Assembly: GCA_043764015.1 (NCBI GenBank)
Contig: JAYUKY010000022.1
Location: forward strand, 1-64,000
Origin: JANYGM01 sp043764015
GTDB lineage: Bacteria > Bacteroidota > Bacteroidia > Cytophagales > Thermonemataceae
Length of the DNA: 64,000 nt
Reading direction: 5' to 3'
Numbering within the stretch: position 1 is the stretch's first letter; each line of letters opens with the position of its first letter. This document shows positions 34,927 to 43,743 of the stretch, piece after piece. Under the pieces are notes generated by a model. The model searched no databases. It was not told the origin of the DNA and was given only the letters and a program-made list of their open reading frames with translations. Both the position numbers and the translations under genes were made by a program.

Positions 34927-36264
34927 TTAATTGTTTGGGTATAATAAATATTTTTTTCTAATGATTTTGTATTTTTCTAACTCTTTTTGCCAACTTTTTT
35001 TAATTTCTTTTGTTGATTTTCCTGCTATTATTTGCAAACGCAAGGCATCAGAACCCGCCAATTTGTCAAAAAAACTATTAAAAAACGCATTTTGTTTTTC
35101 ATCTTTTTGATTTCTTTTCTTATAAAAATCTATCAAATAATCCAAATCAATGCCTTGTTTTTCAATATTAGTTTTTTCAATATTTATATTTCTCAAATCA
35201 ATTCCAAAACATTCTTTATTTTCAAAAAGTGGCATTTTTGCCATTCCTATTATGCTTTTTGGAATAAAAGAAAAATCTCCAAAAACCTTATCAGGATAGC
35301 CAATTAGCTCAAAGGGCGTTTCTGTACCACGCCCCACACTCATTATTGTTCCTTCAAACAAACACAAACTAGCATACAATTTCACTGCCCTAAAACTCCT
35401 CAAATTGGGAGAAGGAGGCACTTTGCTCATAAAAAACGGGATACTGTTGTAGGTATTTTCACTTTCAATTTTATTATTTCCAGCTTTCATAAAACAATCA
35501 AAATCAATGTATTTAACCACATTTAAATCACATTGAATACCGTTTTTGAGCCATTTTTCACCGTTTATCATAAGGGCAAGTTCTGCCACGGTCAAGCCGT
35601 GCAAAATGGGGATTTCGTGCATTCCCACAAAAGAAGTCAGTTTTTTATCCAAAATGCAACCATCAACTACCTCGTTAGGTACGTTATTAGGGTTTGGGCG
35701 GTCTAGAATCAACATTTTTTTCTGATTTTCTGCGCAAGCCTCCATCACATAATGCATTGTACTTATATAGGTGTAGAAGCGTGCGCCAACATCTTGAATA
35801 TCAAAAATAACTACATCAATACCTTTTAATTGCTCATTCGTAGGCTTTTTATTGTTACCATAAAGCGAGATAATAGGTAAATTGGTTTTTGTATCTATGC
35901 CATTTTTTACGGCTTCTCCTGCGTCTGCTGTACCTCTAAAACCGTGTTCTGGGGCGAAAATAGTCTTAATATTCACTTTTTTCTCCAACAAAAAATCCAC
36001 TAAATGTTGCTCACCTTTAATAAGTGAAGTATGATTGACAACAAGTGCGACATTTTTATCCTTCAAAAGTGGCACATAAAGCTCCAAACGCTCATTTCCA
36101 AGCTGAAAGTTGCAGAAAACCTCTGCTATTTTAGGCTTTATTGTGTCTATTTTTATTTTTTCTGTTGATTTTTGTGTTGTGTTTTTGTTATTATTATTGA
36201 TATTTTTCTGACAACTTGCAGAGAAAAAAAGTGTAAATAAAAGAAGTAGAAGGTTTTTTTTCAT
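34927..36264 (-). CDS. DUF1343 lipoprotein, NamZ-like exo-beta-N-acetylmuramidase (GH171)
   Basis: The 445-residue protein has a lipoprotein signal (MKKNLLLLLFTLFFSASC, Cys18) and an Asn-rich linker. The DUF1343 domain follows with TIFAPEHGFRGTADAGE, FDIQDVGARFYTYISTM, ILDRPNPN, SVGRGTETPFELIG and LAGSDALRLQI. The family was shown in other bacteria to be NamZ, which releases MurNAc from the non-reducing end of wall fragments. It probably recycles peptidoglycan in the periplasm. The frame extends to 36369 but the lipoprotein signal fixes the start. It follows the LRR gene by 22 bases, in the same direction. Confidence 0.87.
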   Translation of the reverse strand: MKKNLLLLLFTLFFSASCQKNINNNNKNTTQKSTEKIKIDTIKPKIAEVFCNFQLGNERLELYVPLLKDKNVALVVNHTSLIKGEQHLVDFLLEKKVNIKTIFAPEHGFRGTADAGEAVKNGIDTKTNLPIISLYGNNKKPTNEQLKGIDVVIFDIQDVGARFYTYISTMHYVMEACAENQKKMLILDRPNPNNVPNEVVDGCILDKKLTSFVGMHEIPILHGLTVAELALMINGEKWLKNGIQCDLNVVKYIDFDCFMKAGNNKIESENTYNSIPFFMSKVPPSPNLRSFRAVKLYASLCLFEGTIMSVGRGTETPFELIGYPDKVFGDFSFIPKSIIGMAKMPLFENKECFGIDLRNINIEKTNIEKQGIDLDYLIDFYKKRNQKDEKQNAFFNSFFDKLAGSDALRLQIIAGKSTKEIKKSWQKELEKYKIIRKKYLLYPNN

Positions 36265-36286
36265 AGGATTTTTATTTTTGTCAATT

Positions 36287-37090
36287 TTAATCAAAGTAAT
36301 CATTGGGAGTAAATCTATTGATTTTGAGGTATTTATATTTATTTTGTAGTGTTGCAATTTCATTAGCAAATAATTCTATTTGAGTTGTATCTAGTCCTAA
36401 TGTTCTTAAATTGTCTAATTCCATTATTTCAGGTGGAAATACCTTGAAATTATTATTGCTAATGGTTAATGTTTGAAGATTTTTGAGTTTTATTATTTTT
36501 TCTGGTAAATTTTCAATTTGATTCCAATTCAAATTTAAGGTGTGCAAATTTTTGAGTTGATGAATTTTATCTGATATTTTTTCAATTAGATTTCTTTCTA
36601 AATATAAAATTGTGAGTTTGCTAAGTGTTGTTAGCTCTACAGGAAAACAAGTGAATTTATTATCATTAAAATTAAGGTGTTCTAACTGATTAAGGTTGCC
36701 TATTTCTTTTGGAAGTTTTGCTATTTTGTTATTACCTAAATCAAAATTACTCAAATGCGTTAACTTCCCTATTTCTTGAGGTAATTCTGAAATATAATTG
36801 TCTGAAATATCTAATGTTTTTAGCTTTGCTAAGATTTTAATATTTTTAGGAATTTCAATTATTCTAAATCTGAATAACTTTAAGTAGCTTATTTCTGTCA
36901 AAATTCCAGCTGTTTTCTCATAGCTGTTTTCTTCCAAAAAATAATACATTTCTTCATATTCTTCCACTAAACACCCAAAATACTCCTCAAACTCGCTTTT
37001 ATAATTCGTAGCAAGCTGAAAAGCTAGTTTTATATTATCTGTATCATCACTTTCAAAAAGACTTAGCAAGTTTTCAAATTCTTTGGTCAT
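36287..37090 (-). CDS. Leucine-rich repeat protein
   Basis: The 267-residue protein has about seven LRRs of 23 residues between ~70 and ~240 (LKTLDISDNYISELPQEIGK, LSNFDLGNNKIAKLPKEIGN and so on), the LPxEIGxLxxL type common in Bacteroidota. The first ~65 residues are acidic and helical. No signal peptide is present, so it is probably cytoplasmic, and it may serve as a protein-binding platform. It is 22 bases upstream of the NamZ-like gene. Confidence 0.8.
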   Translation of the reverse strand: MTKEFENLLSLFESDDTDNIKLAFQLATNYKSEFEEYFGCLVEEYEEMYYFLEENSYEKTAGILTEISYLKLFRFRIIEIPKNIKILAKLKTLDISDNYISELPQEIGKLTHLSNFDLGNNKIAKLPKEIGNLNQLEHLNFNDNKFTCFPVELTTLSKLTILYLERNLIEKISDKIHQLKNLHTLNLNWNQIENLPEKIIKLKNLQTLTISNNNFKVFPPEIMELDNLRTLGLDTTQIELFANEIATLQNKYKYLKINRFTPNDYFD

Positions 37091-37144
37091 AATTTTTTTT
37101 GATTGATATTATTCATAAAAATAACAATAATCCTTTTATAAAAT

Positions 37145-37183
37145 GAAAAAACCTTCTGAAAAATTTATTTAGAAGGTTTTTTC
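37145..37183. terminator. Terminator upstream of the LRR gene
   Basis: A 13-bp perfect stem (37145-37157 with 37171-37183) that follows the stop of the minus-strand gene above it in transcription order at 37206. Confidence 0.75.
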
Positions 37184-37205
37184 AATTGAATTTCAGGGTG
37201 TTAGC

Positions 37206-38126
37206 TTACGCTTTTTTAGGTTTCAAACGCTGGTAGGCTTGCGCAATAAGTCCCAAAGAAAACTTCAAATCATTGATAGGAAAGCTAGTTTGCATATTTG
37301 TTGCTTCTTTTAGTTTAAAAACAAAATGATGTTTGGTAGGTTTGGCTACATATTCTATGCTTTTTTGTGTTGGTTCTGCTACAGGTGCAGGCACAACATC
37401 ATAACTAGCAATGGGCGCACTCAACACAAAATCATAACCAATTTTTTCTGTTTTGGCTACTCTATTACCTGTTTTCGGTTTATATTTACTTTTTTCTGTA
37501 ATTTCTTTGTAACGTGAGATTTGAAGCACTGTATTATCCGCAAATTTAGCAGAAATATCCATCAAATCCGTTCTAAGCACTTTTATTGTGCTTGTACCTT
37601 TGGTTTTTGTATCTTTAAGAATGCTTTGGGGCGTTCTTTCATTGACTTTGAGGGTGAGTAGTTGCCCTTTTTTCAAATCATCTTTCAAAGTAGAAATAAA
37701 AAGTATTACATCTCCAATGCTTTTTTGCATATTAAGTGGGTCTGTACGCATTATATCCTCATTTTTGGTGGCATCTTCCCTAAACATATTTATAATATGT
37801 TCATTTGAACGCACATCTAAATCAGTTTGCGCTTGCATCTGTTTTGCCTTACCTGGCGTGAATAATTTGGTAAAAAAACTAGGTGTAGGTGCAATAGGCA
37901 GTGTTTTTGGTTGTATTAGGGGATATTTATTTCTATACATACGGTACTCACCATACGCAGTAGAAAGTTGGGGAAGTGTCGCAAAAAAAGCAAGCCATTC
38001 TTCCACAGGCAAACTGCCCTCCAAAATGCCAATAAGAGCATTAGATTGCATTTTAGTTAGTTTTTGGAATTGGCTATACAGTTCTTCCAACCACAAATTT
38101 TCTTCTTCTGGTGTTTTTTGTTGCAT
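37206..38126 (-). CDS. Unknown soluble protein
   Basis: The 306-residue protein has no signal peptide or membrane helix. Residues ~1-65 are helical (EENLWLEELYSQFQKLTKMQSN), a Pro/Thr-rich linker follows (PLIQPKTLPIAPTPSFF), and the C-terminal half is beta-prone and basic, with Pro/Ala-rich VVPAPVAEPTQ. I do not recognise a family. It is monocistronic, with a possible -7 box at 38168-38161 (TAATTTTG) and a terminator. Confidence 0.55.
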   Translation of the reverse strand: MQQKTPEEENLWLEELYSQFQKLTKMQSNALIGILEGSLPVEEWLAFFATLPQLSTAYGEYRMYRNKYPLIQPKTLPIAPTPSFFTKLFTPGKAKQMQAQTDLDVRSNEHIINMFREDATKNEDIMRTDPLNMQKSIGDVILFISTLKDDLKKGQLLTLKVNERTPQSILKDTKTKGTSTIKVLRTDLMDISAKFADNTVLQISRYKEITEKSKYKPKTGNRVAKTEKIGYDFVLSAPIASYDVVPAPVAEPTQKSIEYVAKPTKHHFVFKLKEATNMQTSFPINDLKFSLGLIAQAYQRLKPKKA

Positions 38127-38183
38127 TTTTTTAGAGGTTGAGAGGTGAATAAGCCATTTACAAAATTACTTTTGCTGCCGTAA

Positions 38184-38318
38184 ACAGTTTTTATTGTTGG
38201 TCTGTACCGTAGTGAAACGGAGGTCTGACCAATAATAAAAACTGTAATTTCATTTTAAAAAGGGATTATGGTCAGACCTTCGTTGCTCTACGGTGCAAAC
38301 CATAATCTCTTTTTAAAA
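38184..38318. repeat. Two hairpins carrying the same 32-base core in opposite orientation
   Basis: Hairpin 1 (38184-38245) and hairpin 2 (38253-38318) have unrelated arms. Their loops (38199-38230 and 38270-38301) are inverted copies of one core of the form GGTnTGnACCGTAGnGnAACG followed by nAGGTCTGACC. There is no gene in this 279-base gap. Confidence 0.8.
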
Positions 38319-38406
38319 TTGTGTATGGTAGCAAATAAAATTACAAACCAAAAGTATAGAAAAAATCCCACAAAAACAAAACGTATTTCTGTAGGATTTT
38401 TGCACT

Positions 38407-38889
38407 TCACAGGTCTTTAGTTGTGTTTCCTACTTTTTGAATTTTGATAAATTCCCCACTTTTAGGCAACTGATGCAGCTCTATTATATCTCCAACTTCT
38501 ATTTTATCATAAAACTTTTCCATATTCTGTATTGCTTTATTAAGTTTAAATTTTCTTTTGTGATGAAAAAATAGATAATAATTGTTCTTATTATTATTTA
38601 TCTCTATTTCTTTCTTTGTTAATTCAAAAATAAAAATTTTCTTTTGATTATTATGAATATCAGCTAAGAATGGCACTAATATATATGGAAATCTTCTAAC
38701 TAAAGGAATTAGGAATAGAAAAGCAGTTAATCTAGTATAAAAATCAGAAGACTCTATGCGTGATAATTGAAAAATATCATAAATAATAAAAGATGAAAAT
38801 ATCACTGTAAATACTATTTTACTGGGTATTTTTTTAGTAAAAAATCTTCCCTCCCATTTGGCTAGTGCCTCAAATCTCTTAAATATCAT
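38407..38889 (-). CDS. Membrane protein of unknown function
   Basis: The 160-residue protein has two hydrophobic segments (IVFTVIFSSFIIYDIFQL at ~25-42 and FYTRLTAFLFLIPLVRRFPYILV at ~50-72) and a basic soluble C-terminal half (FFHHKRKFKLNKAIQNMEKFYDKIEVGDIIELH). Asn-rich and AT-rich codons suggest possible acquisition or relaxed constraint. I do not recognise it. Confidence 0.55.
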   Translation of the reverse strand: MIFKRFEALAKWEGRFFTKKIPSKIVFTVIFSSFIIYDIFQLSRIESSDFYTRLTAFLFLIPLVRRFPYILVPFLADIHNNQKKIFIFELTKKEIEINNNKNNYYLFFHHKRKFKLNKAIQNMEKFYDKIEVGDIIELHQLPKSGEFIKIQKVGNTTKDL

Positions 38890-38949
38890 CTTTTTTTTTC
38901 ATTTATCTCACAAAAAAATCTTTTCAGCGTTCAAATCTACACAAAATAA

Positions 38950-38980
38950 CGCACAACTCACAACTGAAAATGCACAACTA
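38950..38980 (+). repeat. Heptamer array H12
   Basis: Units CACAACT, CACAACT, GAAAATG, CACAACT, just upstream of the promoter of the DEAD-box gene. Confidence 0.65.
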
Positions 38981-38988
38981 TTTCAAAT

Positions 38989-39019
38989 TTTGACTACTCA
39001 ATATTTTAACGTACCTTTG
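38989..39019 (+). promoter_or_regulatory. Promoter of the DEAD-box helicase gene
   Basis: TTG (38989-38991), 20 bases, TACCTTTG (39012-39019), 22 bases before the ATG. Confidence 0.65.
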
Positions 39020-39041
39020 TAGCTCAAAATAAACCAAAAAA

Positions 39042-40328
39042 ATGCAATTTCAAGACCTAAATATCATTGAACCTATTTTAGAAGCACTAAAAGAAGAAGG
39101 TTATACAAATCCCACGCCCATACAAGCACAATCTATTCCAATAGTTTTGGAAGGAACTGATTTGTTGGGTTGTGCGCAAACTGGCACAGGAAAAACGGCT
39201 GCTTTTGCCATTCCAATACTACAATTATTGAGTGAAAATAAGCCAAAAGATAAGAAAAAGAAAATTAGAAGCCTTATTGTAACGCCTACACGTGAGCTTG
39301 CTATCCAAATTGGAGAAAGTTTTGAGGCATATGGAAGACACACAGGACTGAATTGTACCGTTATTTTTGGTGGTGTTGGACAAAATCCGCAAGTAAACAT
39401 TTTGCGTAATGGTATTGATATTTTGATAGCTACGCCTGGTCGTTTACTAGATTTGATGAATCAAGGGCATTTGAGCCTGCGTGAGGTAGAAATATTCGTT
39501 TTAGATGAAGCTGACCGTATGTTGGATATGGGTTTTATTCACGACGTGAAAAAACTTTTAAATGTGTTGCCTAAAAAACGCCAATCCTTGTTTTTCTCTG
39601 CAACAATGCCCCCAGAAATCATCAAACTTGCAGGAACAATCCTTAATAATCCTTCAAAAGTATCTGTTACCCCTGTTTCTTCAACAGTAGATATTATCAA
39701 ACAAGCGGTTTATTTCGTGGATAAAGGCAATAAAAACAAACTTTTATTAGAGATTTTGAAAGACAAAGAAATCAAAACTGCGCTTGTTTTCACTCGTACC
39801 AAACACGGTGCGGACAAAGTAGTAAAGGTTTTGATAGAAAACGGCATAAAAGCAGAGGCAATTCACGGAAATAAGGCACAAAATGCTCGTCAGCGTGCTT
39901 TGACGAACTTTAAGGCACAAACAACTCGTGTGCTTGTGGCTACGGACATTGCGGCACGTGGCATTGATGTTGATGAGCTAGAATACGTGATTAACTTTGA
40001 ATTATCTAATATTCCTGAAACTTATGTTCACCGTATTGGCAGAACAGGGCGTGCAGGCGCAAAAGGAAGTGCTTTTTCGTTTTGTGATGCAGAAGAAAAA
40101 CCGTTTTTGAAAGATATTGAAAAATTGATTGCTAAAAAAATTCCTGTGATTGAAAATCACGCTTTTCCGCTTATTGACCATAATCCTGTAAAAGCTCCAA
40201 AAGAACAACGAGGACGCAGAAATCCGCCACGCAACGAGCAAAAAACGCAAGGGAATAAGACACAAATGCAAAACAAAACTCACGAAAATAGGCATCAGAA
40301 GAGAGATAATAAAAATACTAATAAATAA
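39042..40328 (+). CDS. DEAD-box RNA helicase (RhlE type)
   Basis: The 428-residue protein has all DEAD-box motifs: Q motif NPTPIQAQSIP, Walker A AQTGTGKT (~46-53), PTRELA, TPGRLLD, DEAD (~150), SAT, and C-terminal RGIDVDELEYVINFE and HRIGRTGRAG. A basic, Gln/Asn-rich tail (residues ~385-428) probably aids RNA binding. It unwinds short RNA duplexes, likely in ribosome assembly or RNA decay. The Rpn-type nuclease gene follows 12 bases later and may be cotranscribed. Confidence 0.92.
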   Translation: MQFQDLNIIEPILEALKEEGYTNPTPIQAQSIPIVLEGTDLLGCAQTGTGKTAAFAIPILQLLSENKPKDKKKKIRSLIVTPTRELAIQIGESFEAYGRHTGLNCTVIFGGVGQNPQVNILRNGIDILIATPGRLLDLMNQGHLSLREVEIFVLDEADRMLDMGFIHDVKKLLNVLPKKRQSLFFSATMPPEIIKLAGTILNNPSKVSVTPVSSTVDIIKQAVYFVDKGNKNKLLLEILKDKEIKTALVFTRTKHGADKVVKVLIENGIKAEAIHGNKAQNARQRALTNFKAQTTRVLVATDIAARGIDVDELEYVINFELSNIPETYVHRIGRTGRAGAKGSAFSFCDAEEKPFLKDIEKLIAKKIPVIENHAFPLIDHNPVKAPKEQRGRRNPPRNEQKTQGNKTQMQNKTHENRHQKRDNKNTNK

Positions 40329-40340
40329 TTATTTATTTTT

Positions 40341-41189
40341 ATGAAAGCAAAATATGTTAATCCGTTTACAGATTTTGGGTTTAAGAAAATCTTTGGAGAA
40401 GAGGCTAGTAAACATCTTTTACTGGACTTTTTGAATACACTTTTGCCAAAAAAAGCAAGAATAAAAACGCTTTCTTTCAAAAATACAGAGCATTTAGGTC
40501 AGACAGAAATAGACAGAAAAGCTATTTATGATATTTATTGTGAGAGCGAAAATGGTGAGAAATTTATAGTAGAACTTCAAAAAGCTAAACAAAATTTTTT
40601 CAAAGACCGCACCGTTTATTATGCCACGTTTCCTATACAAGAACAAGCGGAAAAAGGTGAATGGGATTATAATTTGCAGGCGGTTTATTGCGTTGGTATT
40701 CTTGATTTTAGGTTTGATGATTATAAAAATAACCCTAAAAAACGAGAAGTAATGCACACTATCAAGCTGAAAAATCAGCACGGAAAAGTGTTTTACAGCA
40801 AACTAACGTATATTTATCTTGAAATGCCTAATTTCAACAAAAAAGAAAACGAACTAAAAACGCATTTGGATAAATGGCTTTATTTTATCAAAAATTTGGA
40901 AGATTTTCAGGCTATTCCCAGTATTTTTGGAGAGGATATTTTTGTTGATGCCTTTGAAAAAGCAGAATTAGCAGGTTTTAACACTTCAGAACGAGATAGT
41001 TATGAAAGTAGTTTGAAATATTATAGAGATATGAAAGGCTCTTTTGATACTGCAAAGTCAGACGGAATTATTGAGGGACGAATGGAAGAGAAATTAATAA
41101 TAGCCAAAACCCTCAAAGAAAAAGGTGTTGCTATTGACATTATTTCTCTAGCAACTGGACTTTCTGAAAGCGAAATTGAAAAATTATAA
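40341..41189 (+). CDS. Rpn / PD-(D/E)XK nuclease family transposase-like protein
   Basis: The 282-residue protein begins KYVNPFTDFGFKKIFGEEASKHLLLDFLNTLL, the hallmark N-terminus of the Rpn/PDDEXK_2 family, and shows the nuclease core YDIYCESENGEKFIVELQKAKQ (Asp, then E-x-Q) at ~60-82. The C-terminus (EGRMEEKLIIAKTLKEKGVAIDIISLATGLSESEIEKL) is also typical. Rpn proteins are DNA nucleases that promote recombination and have been linked to phage defence. No terminal inverted repeats are seen around it. It sits between the helicase (12 bases) and GT9 (13 bases) genes. Confidence 0.87.
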   Translation: MKAKYVNPFTDFGFKKIFGEEASKHLLLDFLNTLLPKKARIKTLSFKNTEHLGQTEIDRKAIYDIYCESENGEKFIVELQKAKQNFFKDRTVYYATFPIQEQAEKGEWDYNLQAVYCVGILDFRFDDYKNNPKKREVMHTIKLKNQHGKVFYSKLTYIYLEMPNFNKKENELKTHLDKWLYFIKNLEDFQAIPSIFGEDIFVDAFEKAELAGFNTSERDSYESSLKYYRDMKGSFDTAKSDGIIEGRMEEKLIIAKTLKEKGVAIDIISLATGLSESEIEKL

Positions 41190-41202
41190 TAACTAATAAA
41201 AT

Positions 41203-42330
41203 ATGAAGATTTTAGTTATTCAAACGGCTTTTATTGGTGATGTGATACTTGCAACAGGTATTTTGGAAAAATTACATCAAAAATTTCCACAAAGTCAGTT
41301 AGATTTTATGATACGAAAAGGCAATGAAAGTCTGCTAGAAGGGCATATTTTTATTGCTAATTTGCTGATTTGGGACAAACAAAATCAAAAATATACCGCT
41401 TTGTGGCAACTTCTCAAAAAAATTCGTGCCACAAAGTATGATTTGGTCATAAATCTACAAAGATTTGCGTCTATGGGCTTTCTAACGGCTTTTTCTGGTG
41501 CAAAACAAACTATTGGCTTTGATAAAAACCCGTTTTCTTTTTTATTTTCTAAGAAAATAAAACATATTATTAGTGAAAATTTAACTAAAACAACCCCCAG
41601 CCCCTCCTTGAAAGTAGGGGAACAAACTCCCCTACTTCAAAAGGAGGGGCTGGGGCTGGTTAAAAATATCCACGAAATAGAGCGCAATCACGCACTTATT
41701 GCAGACCTCACAGATAATGTGGCGCACAAACCACGCCTTTATCCGCAAGAAAAAGATTATTTTTTTATAAAACCTTATCAAACAACAACTTATGTATGTT
41801 TTGCGCCTACTTCTGTTTGGTTTACCAAACAGTTTCCTTTGGAGCGTTGGGCAGAAGTTGCGCAAAAAATCAATGAAATTTATAGCAACCAAAATCTTCA
41901 AAATGTCGTTATTTACTTGTTAGGGGCAAAATCTGACCAAAAAAACTGTGAAGAAATAGCGCAAAAAATTACTGAAAATTTAGGCAAAAATCTTACACAA
42001 AATACCATTGAAAAAGTGGTTAATTTGGCAGGAAAGTTAAATTTGTTGCAATCTGCGGCACTTATGCAATTTGCAAAAATGAATTTTGTAAACGATTCTG
42101 CACCAATGCACTTAGCATCTGCACTCAACGCACCTACGAGAGCTTTTTATTGCTCCACTCTGCCTGCTTTTGGGTTTTATCCGTTGTCTGATGATGCCAA
42201 AGTCATAGAAATAAACGAAATAAACCAAAAATTAGCTTGTCGTCCTTGTGGACTTCACGGACACGCAAAATGCCCTGAAAAACACTTTAAATGTGCTTTT
42301 GGAATAGTTTTAGACGAAAAATTAGCATAA
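41203..42330 (+). CDS. Glycosyltransferase family 9 (heptosyltransferase-like)
   Basis: The 375-residue protein begins MKILVIQTAFIGDVILATGILEKL and shows the GT9 nucleotide-sugar region CFAPTSVWFTKQFPLERWAE at ~203-222 and the C-terminal FVNDSAPMHLASALNAPTRAFYCST at ~298-322. It likely adds a heptose or related sugar to the LPS core at the inner membrane. A palindromic repeat (41592-41661) is inserted in frame and adds about 23 residues (TTPSPSLKVGEQTPLLQKEG and onward) at ~129-153, a loop between the two Rossmann domains. Otherwise the gene is intact. Confidence 0.87.
   Translation: MKILVIQTAFIGDVILATGILEKLHQKFPQSQLDFMIRKGNESLLEGHIFIANLLIWDKQNQKYTALWQLLKKIRATKYDLVINLQRFASMGFLTAFSGAKQTIGFDKNPFSFLFSKKIKHIISENLTKTTPSPSLKVGEQTPLLQKEGLGLVKNIHEIERNHALIADLTDNVAHKPRLYPQEKDYFFIKPYQTTTYVCFAPTSVWFTKQFPLERWAEVAQKINEIYSNQNLQNVVIYLLGAKSDQKNCEEIAQKITENLGKNLTQNTIEKVVNLAGKLNLLQSAALMQFAKMNFVNDSAPMHLASALNAPTRAFYCSTLPAFGFYPLSDDAKVIEINEINQKLACRPCGLHGHAKCPEKHFKCAFGIVLDEKLA
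41592..41661. repeat. Palindromic repeat inserted inside the GT9 gene
   Basis: Arms CCCCCAGCCCCTCCTTGAAA / TTCAAAAGGAGGGGCTGGGG, continued by GTAGGGGA / CTCCCCTAC, around a short AACAAA centre. The arms differ by small indels. The insertion keeps the reading frame. A fragment of the same family lies at 11794-11810 after the second exbD. Confidence 0.85.
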
Positions 42331-42346
42331 ATAATGTGCTAATAAT

Positions 42347-42380
42347 GTATTCATTCATAATTCACAATTTACAATTATTA
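42347..42380 (+). repeat. Heptamer array H13
   Basis: A GTATTC leader, then ATTCATA, ATTCACA, ATTTACA, ATTATTA, ending 4 bases before the ATG of the J-domain gene. Confidence 0.85.
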
Positions 42381-42383
42381 AAA

Positions 42384-43259
42384 ATGAATTATTATGAGAT
42401 TTTGGGAGTAGCAAAAAATGCCACAAAAGACGACATAAAGCGTGCTTTTAAGAAACTTGTGGTCAAATATCACCCAGATAAAAACGCTGATAATCCGCAA
42501 GCAGACGAGTTTTTTATGCTGATTAGTGAGGCTTATCAAACGCTTTCAGATGATAACAAACGAGCCAACTATGACTCACGTTTTATACAAAATGCTTATC
42601 AACGAGAATATGAGGCTATTTTGGAAGAGCAAGAAAAACAAAGAAAAGCGGCCGTTTATAAAGCATTTTACGCTCATTATCAAGAATATAAAGCACCTAT
42701 TGACCACAAGAAATATAGGTATTTATATGGCGTTTTTGCTGCGTGTTTGTTGGCTATGTGCTTTTTGGGCTACCTTTTAAAGAAAAATATGGATAGTTAT
42801 TCTTCTGAAAAATACTATCATTTGGCACAAGAATATCTCCACAAAAAAAATACTTATTTGTTTCATAAAAACATAGCCATTGCCAGAAAGCTTGGTAAAT
42901 CAGAAAATATGGATATTTTATATGTGAGAGGAATAGTAATACAAGAATTTGCAACGCAAAATGGTATCCAATTATTAAACGAAATAAAAACTTTTGAAAA
43001 TGGCTTTACAGGAAAAAACAAAGATGAATATACATTTTTGCTTGGTGTAGTTGAATATCACAAAGGAAACAAAAAAATGGCTTTTGATTATTTTCAGAAA
43101 GCAAAAAAAAGCTATAATGACGCTGATTGGTATTATTACGTAGGGATTTTGCACGCAGAATTACACGCAGATGATAATTTATCTTGTGAGTACTTACAAA
43201 TAGCATCAAAAATGGGGGAAGCTAGAGCGCAAACTGCCTTAGCCTCTTATTGTTGGTAA
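42384..43259 (+). CDS. J-domain membrane protein
   Basis: The 291-residue protein has an N-terminal J domain (MNYYEILGVAKNATKDDIKRAF, HPD at 30-32), which stimulates DnaK. A charged helix follows, then one membrane segment (YLYGVFAACLLAMCFLGYLL, ~112-131) and a C-terminal helical repeat region of Sel1/TPR type (LAQEYLHKKNTYLFHKNIAIARKLG and so on). It may recruit DnaK to the membrane. The frame is open from 42291, but the J domain starts at the ATG at 42384. Confidence 0.85.
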   Translation: MNYYEILGVAKNATKDDIKRAFKKLVVKYHPDKNADNPQADEFFMLISEAYQTLSDDNKRANYDSRFIQNAYQREYEAILEEQEKQRKAAVYKAFYAHYQEYKAPIDHKKYRYLYGVFAACLLAMCFLGYLLKKNMDSYSSEKYYHLAQEYLHKKNTYLFHKNIAIARKLGKSENMDILYVRGIVIQEFATQNGIQLLNEIKTFENGFTGKNKDEYTFLLGVVEYHKGNKKMAFDYFQKAKKSYNDADWYYYVGILHAELHADDNLSCEYLQIASKMGEARAQTALASYCW

Positions 43260-43268
43260 AAATTATCT

Positions 43269-43297
43269 TAATTCGTACTTCTAACCTCGTACTTGTT
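43269..43297 (+). repeat. Heptamer array H14
   Basis: Units ATTCGTA, CTTCTAA, CCTCGTA, CTTG lie between the stops of the J-domain gene and the convergent SiaC-like gene. Confidence 0.65.
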
Positions 43298-43299
43298 TT

Positions 43300-43680
43300 T
43301 TAACTTTGCAGCTGTACGATATTGACAGGTACTTTTACAATTTGTTTTAGGTCTTCACCCGTTTGAAGCATATCCTCATCATCTTGGTCATAAAACCAAT
43401 TAACAGAAACTTGTTTACCTGCCAAAAATATTTTCTCTATTTTTTTCAAAATACCCAAAATATACATAGAAGAGCTAGTATTAAAATAATCTAACTTAAA
43501 AGTAAGCACAGTAGATGCCGCAGGTTGTGCGTCATATTTGTCTAACCATTCCAAAAGAGGCTCATAAAATTGGTATGAGTTTTCAGGTATTGAACGCCCT
43601 GTAATCTCTAATGTTCCGTTTGCAACATGAAAAGATACTTTTGGAGTTTTTGGGGTAGATTCTATAAAAATATTATCCAT
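43300..43680 (-). CDS. SiaC-family (DUF1987) regulatory phosphoprotein
   Basis: The 126-residue protein matches DUF1987: NIFIESTPKTPKVSFHVANGTLEITGRSIPENS at the start and FKLDYFNTSSSMYILGILKKIE in the middle. SiaC of Pseudomonas aeruginosa is phosphorylated on Thr68 by SiaB and dephosphorylated by the PP2C phosphatase SiaA; here the residue in NTSS is also Thr68. It is encoded directly after a SiaB-like gene (63-base gap). No SiaD diguanylate cyclase or SiaA is adjacent, so the downstream target differs or lies elsewhere. Confidence 0.85.
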   Translation of the reverse strand: MDNIFIESTPKTPKVSFHVANGTLEITGRSIPENSYQFYEPLLEWLDKYDAQPAASTVLTFKLDYFNTSSSMYILGILKKIEKIFLAGKQVSVNWFYDQDDEDMLQTGEDLKQIVKVPVNIVQLQS

Positions 43681-43743
43681 AGTTATATTTTTGGTTTAGT
43701 TACCTAGGCTAAATTGTAGCTAAATATTTAAGTTTGTGTCTAG

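Noticed and set aside
40341..41189. Insertion sequence carrying the Rpn gene
   Set aside because: No terminal inverted repeats or target duplications were seen, and the gene is tightly packed between its neighbours.
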